Of a DNA stretch of 64,000 nucleotides, positions 59,576 through 64,000 are shown piece by piece. The position numbers and the translations under genes were made by a program. Where the stretch lies: NCBI GenBank assembly GCA_030407085.1, contig CM059584.1, positions 125,707,001-125,771,000 of the forward strand. The letters are read 5' to 3'. The DNA is from Trichopria drosophilae. Its lineage: Eukaryota; Arthropoda; Insecta; Hymenoptera; Diapriidae. Every line of letters begins with the position of its first letter. The first letter of the stretch is position 1. Below the pieces are notes generated by a model, which did not search any database, was not told where the DNA came from, and was given only the letters and a program-made list of their open reading frames with translations.

Positions 59576-60451
59576 TTTTTTTACGGTGGGGGGAAATGCG
59601 TTAGGCACCATTGAAGGTGTTGTTTAACCCCCCGTTTGTCGGACTCCCTCACCTTGGATGTTGACGGCAACCTTCCTTGGCCTTCCATAATCCACGTGGA
59701 CAGTCTGCAGCAGAAAAGTGGCTCCGATATCCATCTCCTCCGCTGCAGACTGCACCGGGCCATTTCTTTTGTAACTGTAACCACTCCCTCTACCACCGGG
59801 TAAGTGCTTACAGGATCTCGTGTGACCTCAGTAGACGGAGAGATCCCAGCAGCTCTGCTTTCTGCATTCGACCTGCGATGAAATTTGCATGTTCTCGGCA
59901 GGCCGGAATGCTTTAGACGTTTTGGAGGAAAGTTTGTCTCATTCCTGCCAGCACTCCAATCATCAGCACGACAAGCTTGATTTTGAATCCTCGATACAGC
60001 TTGCGAATCTCGAATAGGAGTTTCGGATATTTCATCCGTTTTGCGTCCTCTTTGCTGAGTATATTTGTCTCTGCTGGTGCAGAAAACTCGATGATGAAGA
60101 TGGATTTGCCATCGAAGTCAACAAGGTCGATGTCAGGCTTATTGTCTCATATTTGCATGCTCGTCGGGAATGAGTAATTCCAGTATATTCGGCACGAGTC
60201 ATTCCCGACTACGGATTCAATATCAGTGGGGACGTACGGCAAAACTGGGGTTGGATGAATACCATAAGTGCTGCGAAGATGGTAATACAGCACTCGAAGA
60301 GCCGCATTGTGACGCTCGATATATGCTGAAACAGCATATATTGGGCATGCTGCCAAAAGATGCATTAGTATCTTAGCATGACATCTACACAATCTACAAA
60401 GCGTACTCTGTACCGCCTGGTGTAAGACGGTCTGGCGATACGCTAAGGTAT
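59576..60451 (-). mobile_element. R4/Dong-like LINE, 3' part (C-terminal domain and 3' UTR)
   Basis: Just downstream of the inserted LINE, the frame resumes as LAYRQTVLHQAVQSTLCRLC, followed by H-x4-C-type residues, YIERHNAALRVLYYHLRS, then NKPDIDLVDFDGKSIFIIEF and MQKAELLGSLRLLRSHEIL. This order (CCHC finger, ERH motif, endonuclease-like PDI..D region, LG.LRLLR end) is that of R2/R4-group LINEs. In-frame stops after SFPTSMQI and after FLQNV show decay. The 3' UTR runs to an A8 run at about 59577-59584. Confidence 0.8.
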
Positions 60452-62981
60452 TGAATTTGAATTTTAATTTGAATTTATTTTTGGCTTGAGGGGAAACCGC
60501 TTGGGCCAACCATTACAAAATAGATACATATAAAAATAATTCATACATAAATATACAAAAGAGCTTAAATATAAGTAAGAGCGGAGGTAAAGTAAGTTTA
60601 AATGAATATCGCAACATAGAGCATAAAGGGTGTACAAAAATAATAAAAATAACGCAGTAAGTGGTCAGTTACATATACATTCCGAGATTGCAGTGGCGAA
60701 TACAACAAGTGGTTACAACTAGCAGTATAAGCGCGTATGTGGTAGTCGAGTGTTATCGCATAGGTGTGATATCGAACGATGGGTTGGAGAACAAGAAAAG
60801 TCGAAGTTTTCCCTTAAATGTCGTAACATTGGTACTAGAGCGGATGTTGGTTGGCAAGCCATTCCAGAGTCGAGATGATGTGATGATGAAAGAGCGCGCA
60901 AATGACTCATGCTGATGAGGCTGCACACGAAGTTCACTAGTGGAGCACGGTCTTAGTATTAAACTTGTGCTTTCATTACGCCACTGATACCGATCATATA
61001 GATATTTTGGTATCCTTGTTGTGAGGATATTATAGATAATGATGCCTATAAAGTATAATCGGCGAGATGCGGTTGTAAGCCAGTAAGTTCCTCACGATAT
61101 GGGGTGATGTGATGGACTCGGCGCAGTCCATAAATAAATCAAATGCCCGCGTTGAGCAATCTTTCAACCTTGGTTTTATGCAGGGCGTTGATATCATTAT
61201 AGACAGCACAACAGTAATCAAGATAGGGTAGGAGCAGTGTTTTTACTAGAGTCTCTCGGATATTGAGAGATAGCAAAGCACGGTTTTGTCTAAGATGGCG
61301 TAGAGTGGAAAACACACGCTTAGACATTAGAACAAAGTGTTCATTCCATGATAGTGTGTTGTCAATAATGAGACCAAGATTTTTTGTTGACTTAACCCAG
61401 GGTAATGTGATGTTGATTACCAAAGGAGGAAGAGAATCAAAATCAAGGTTGCTTAGATAATATGAGCCACCAACGAATAGTGCTTTGGTCTTCCTTAGAT
61501 TAAGCTTAAGTCCATTCTCATCCGCCTACTGGCAGAAGTTCTCCACATCAGTTGTTACTTTCTGCGAATATCATGTGATTGCAGTAATGGAGGACCGCGG
61601 GAAAGTCATTGATGAAGATCGAGAATAGAAGTGGTCCAAGAACCGAGCCTTGGGGCACTCCAGCACCAACTGATAGCCAAGAGGATCGCTGGCCATCATC
61701 AGCTGTAACTGCTTGCTTTCGTCCGGACAAGTATAATGCAAACCATCGTATAGCAGTCACAGAGAGATTTGCATTTTTCAGCTTATCGATAAGAATGGAA
61801 TTACTGACGGTGTCAAACGCTCTGCTAAAGTCGAATAAAATAAGGATTGTTATCATGCTGTTATCTATAGCCTGCCTGCAAAAATTCCGAGACGTAGAGA
61901 AGAGCAGTTTGGGTGCTATACCCTTTGCGGAATCCAGATTGGAACGGGTCGAACCATTGTCGTTTACTAAGCTAGTTAGTCAGTTAATTAAAGGCAATGC
62001 GTTCAAGGAGATTAGAGATCGCGGGTAATATAGCTATTAGGCGGTAATGAGCTGGGCAGGTTGCTTGTGGAATCTTATTAATAGGGATCATGAGTAAAGC
62101 CTTCCACTCAGAAGGAATGATTGACGAGTTACACGATTCATTGAATAGATAAACTAAATACGGAGCTAATACAGAAAAGGTTTCGGTGTAAAAACTAAGG
62201 GGAATCATGTCGGTATTAAGTGCTTCTGATTTTGCTCTAGCAAGACAATCAGCAACATCACTTATCACGATATTGGAGAAAAAGAATTTGTCGTCGCTGA
62301 AGTCTGAAGGGAGAGATCCAGAATTAGGGTCCTGTAGATCTGTGCAGTGAGATACCGGTGTCGTATGGTAGGTATTGAGCTCATCAAGAGTGCAACACAG
62401 CACAGAAGTACATTTCTTTGATTTTATTAGCCCTAATTTCCGTATTTCTTTCCACAAGATTTTAGAGTCATGAATGTTATTGATGCGCTCCCGATAATAA
62501 AGTTCTCTACCCAAGTTCCAGGCCCTTTTGTTAGTTTTATTGGCAATAATAAGCTGATGTTTTAGCAATGGATCTCTAGTCTCTTGTATGCCTGTAGAAG
62601 AGTGTTTCTCTCCTTCTTCAGTTTCCTTATAGCTGATGTAATCCAAGGTGAGGGTTTGCGAGTCGGGGTAAAAATGTGCATTGGAGCGTGCTTATCGAAA
62701 CACTCTGGGTAGATTCGTACTGAGCATATTGGTAAGTTCATGTACACTAGATTCTGAGCTAGGAGCGTTGAACAAGCTCCAGTCGCATTCTTGAAGATCA
62801 TTAAGTAGGAGAGAACAGTCAAAGGACCTATAATCACGACATGTAATAGGTGTTGGATTAAAACAGTGTGACTCGACTTTATATTCGATATCGATAAGAT
62901 TGTGGTCATATACAAACTCAAGATTGTGCTGAGAAGAGCTAATTACATTGTCAAGCTTGTCGACGATACAGTAGTTGATCT
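60452..62981 (-). mobile_element. 5'-truncated jockey/CR1-like LINE inserted in the R4-like LINE
   Basis: Along the minus strand: the end of the endonuclease and linker (62562-62981; CRDYRSFDCSLLLNDLQ), RT N-terminal half (61984-62646; AHYRLIAILPAISNLLERIA), RT core (61548-61856; LFDFSRAFDTVSNSILIDKL and GVPQGSVLGPLLFSIFINDF), thumb (61139-61423; STKNLGLIIDNTLSWNEHF) and a C-terminal part to about 60700. The catalytic YADD box is lost: after HMIFAE the frame breaks and resumes later. Several stops and shifts confirm decay. It ends in an AATTCAAATTA-type tail. ATACCT (AGGTAT on +) flanks both ends (62982-62987 and 60446-60451), marking the target duplication. Confidence 0.85.
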
Positions 62982-64000
62982 AGGTATCTGCGCGGCTGGT
63001 ATTGATGACCCCATCCTGGCATGCGAAGATAAAACCCTCGGTCTCGGATTTCAAGCCGGCTGATCTTAAGAACATAAGGTCATCGCTGCCGTCAAGCCAA
63101 GTTGTTGGACATTTCAAAAGTATTGTCCATGCAATGGCTTGTCGATAAGCCTTCCCTCCAACATACGGAGTTGTTCCTTCCGTATGTTAGCCCTGAGATG
63201 CACTGGGCACAGATTGATGACTGATTCCGCTTCCTGTGCACCACTACTTCCCATGTTGAAAACCAGACCGAGGTTTCGCGCCGCTCGTTCCGCCGCGCTG
63301 TACAAAACGTCCTCTTCTCCTGAATTTCATGCTGATAAACTAGCATCATCAGGGGATCCTCCGTTCGATTAATCCCGTCGCAAGCTGTCTCGAGGACCAA
63401 TCATGGCTTTGAGGTATGCCCAGGTATATGTAGGCTTCTTCGGCTCTAAGGTGGCGGATGACATTTCCTTTGACGAGCTCCATATCGTTGTTATTGGAGC
63501 CTGACCTTCCTCTGTGCAAATGAACGACTGCACACTTGTCCAATCCGAAGTCCAAGCCTACATCTCTCTAGTATGTGAGGGCGATGTTCAGAGATCGATG
63601 TAATTCATCCTCGCCTGATGCGTATAATTTAAGATCATCCATATAGAAAAGATGAGTGATCTTATGTACACGTTCACCAGGCGCGGCGGTCCACACATAT
63701 ACCCTTGAGATTTCCGGAGAGCAACGGATAGAGGCAATAGTGAGATGCAGAAGAGCAGAGGACTCAGAGAATCTCCCTGATAGACACCTCTTTGGAATTG
63801 AACCAGTCTAGACGTGGTTCGACGCTTGCCCGATTTAATGACAAATCCTGTTTTCCAAAGAGGCATCAGGTCTTCTACACTTCTCACTATAACATATTTG
63901 GGTGGACATGGAGGCGTTTGAGCAACAAGCTTAAAAGCTCGTGCGATGTTGAGTCATACGCCTTCACGTAATCCAGCCAGGCTATCGACAGTTTACGCTT
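62982..64000 (-). mobile_element. R4/Dong-like LINE, RT part, running off the window
   Basis: From the right edge inward: LSIAWLDYVKAYDSTSHELL (RT motif A), VQFQRGVYQGDSLSPLLFC (motif B), HLFYMDDLKLYASGEDELH (catalytic YMDD), DFGLDKCAVVHLHRGRS, EAYIYLGIPQ, then IRKEQLRMLEGRLIDKPLHG and SDDLMFLRSAGLKSETEGFI. The frame is broken by stops and shifts (for example at 63896 and 63555), so this copy is dead. Removing the inserted LINE joins ..NTSRADT to LAYRQT.. without loss of phase. The N-terminal part lies beyond the window. Confidence 0.85.

Noticed and set aside
61609..62028. 139-codon plus-strand frame
   Set aside because: It is antisense to the LINE reverse transcriptase, whose minus-strand motifs are unmistakable.

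Overview
This is nuclear DNA from an animal, most likely an insect. It is strongly AT-rich, genes are sparse with small exons, consensus GT-AG introns and AATAAA signals, and the one complete gene (CLP1) reads as an arthropod-type orthologue. The mix of DIRS, LINE, TTAA-type and TA-type foldback elements also fits an insect, possibly a hymenopteran, but nothing here fixes the species.

Host genes are few. (1) On the + strand, two exons (16868-17165 and 24230-24438) form the 3' end of a gene for a secreted-type von Willebrand factor C (VWFC) domain protein. A 7 kb intron separates them and the upstream exons were not found. (2) On the - strand, 32757-34614 holds a complete three-exon CLP1 gene (422 residues), the RNA 5'-hydroxyl kinase of mRNA 3'-end formation and tRNA splicing. 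(3) On the + strand, 51890-54897 holds four exons of a gene resembling DUF4806-type proteins, with an in-frame stop early in its last exon. (4) 56771-57445 is a dead, intron-less retrocopy of the Smad4/Medea MH2 domain.

The rest is mobile or repetitive DNA. 1-16 kb is AT-rich with several foldback elements. The VWFC intron (17-24 kb) carries a long AGATCT-rich hairpin and a TTAA-flanked foldback with a smaller element nested in it. 28.0-30.6 kb and 46.2-48.5 kb are two diverged copies of one non-coding block. 35.0-42.4 kb holds two head-to-tail copies of a degenerate DIRS-type (tyrosine-recombinase) retrotransposon; a 2.37 kb DNA transposon interrupts the second copy. Between the two copies lies an exactly 500-base array of C15A units that I read as a filled assembly gap, not biology. 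42.6-45.8 kb holds two same-length, apparently identical 1306-bp TTAA foldback elements. 50.5-51.2 kb is a GC-richer palindrome also found in part at 31.0 kb. From 59.6 kb to the end, an R4/Dong-like LINE is split by a 5'-truncated jockey-like LINE with a visible target duplication.

No operon-like organisation, CRISPR array, rRNA gene or convincing functional tRNA gene was seen. The genes show no evident functional link to one another; what connects the window is layered transposon insertion around a few host exons. All coordinates come from reading by eye. Repeat edges in AT-rich DNA may be off by some tens of bases.
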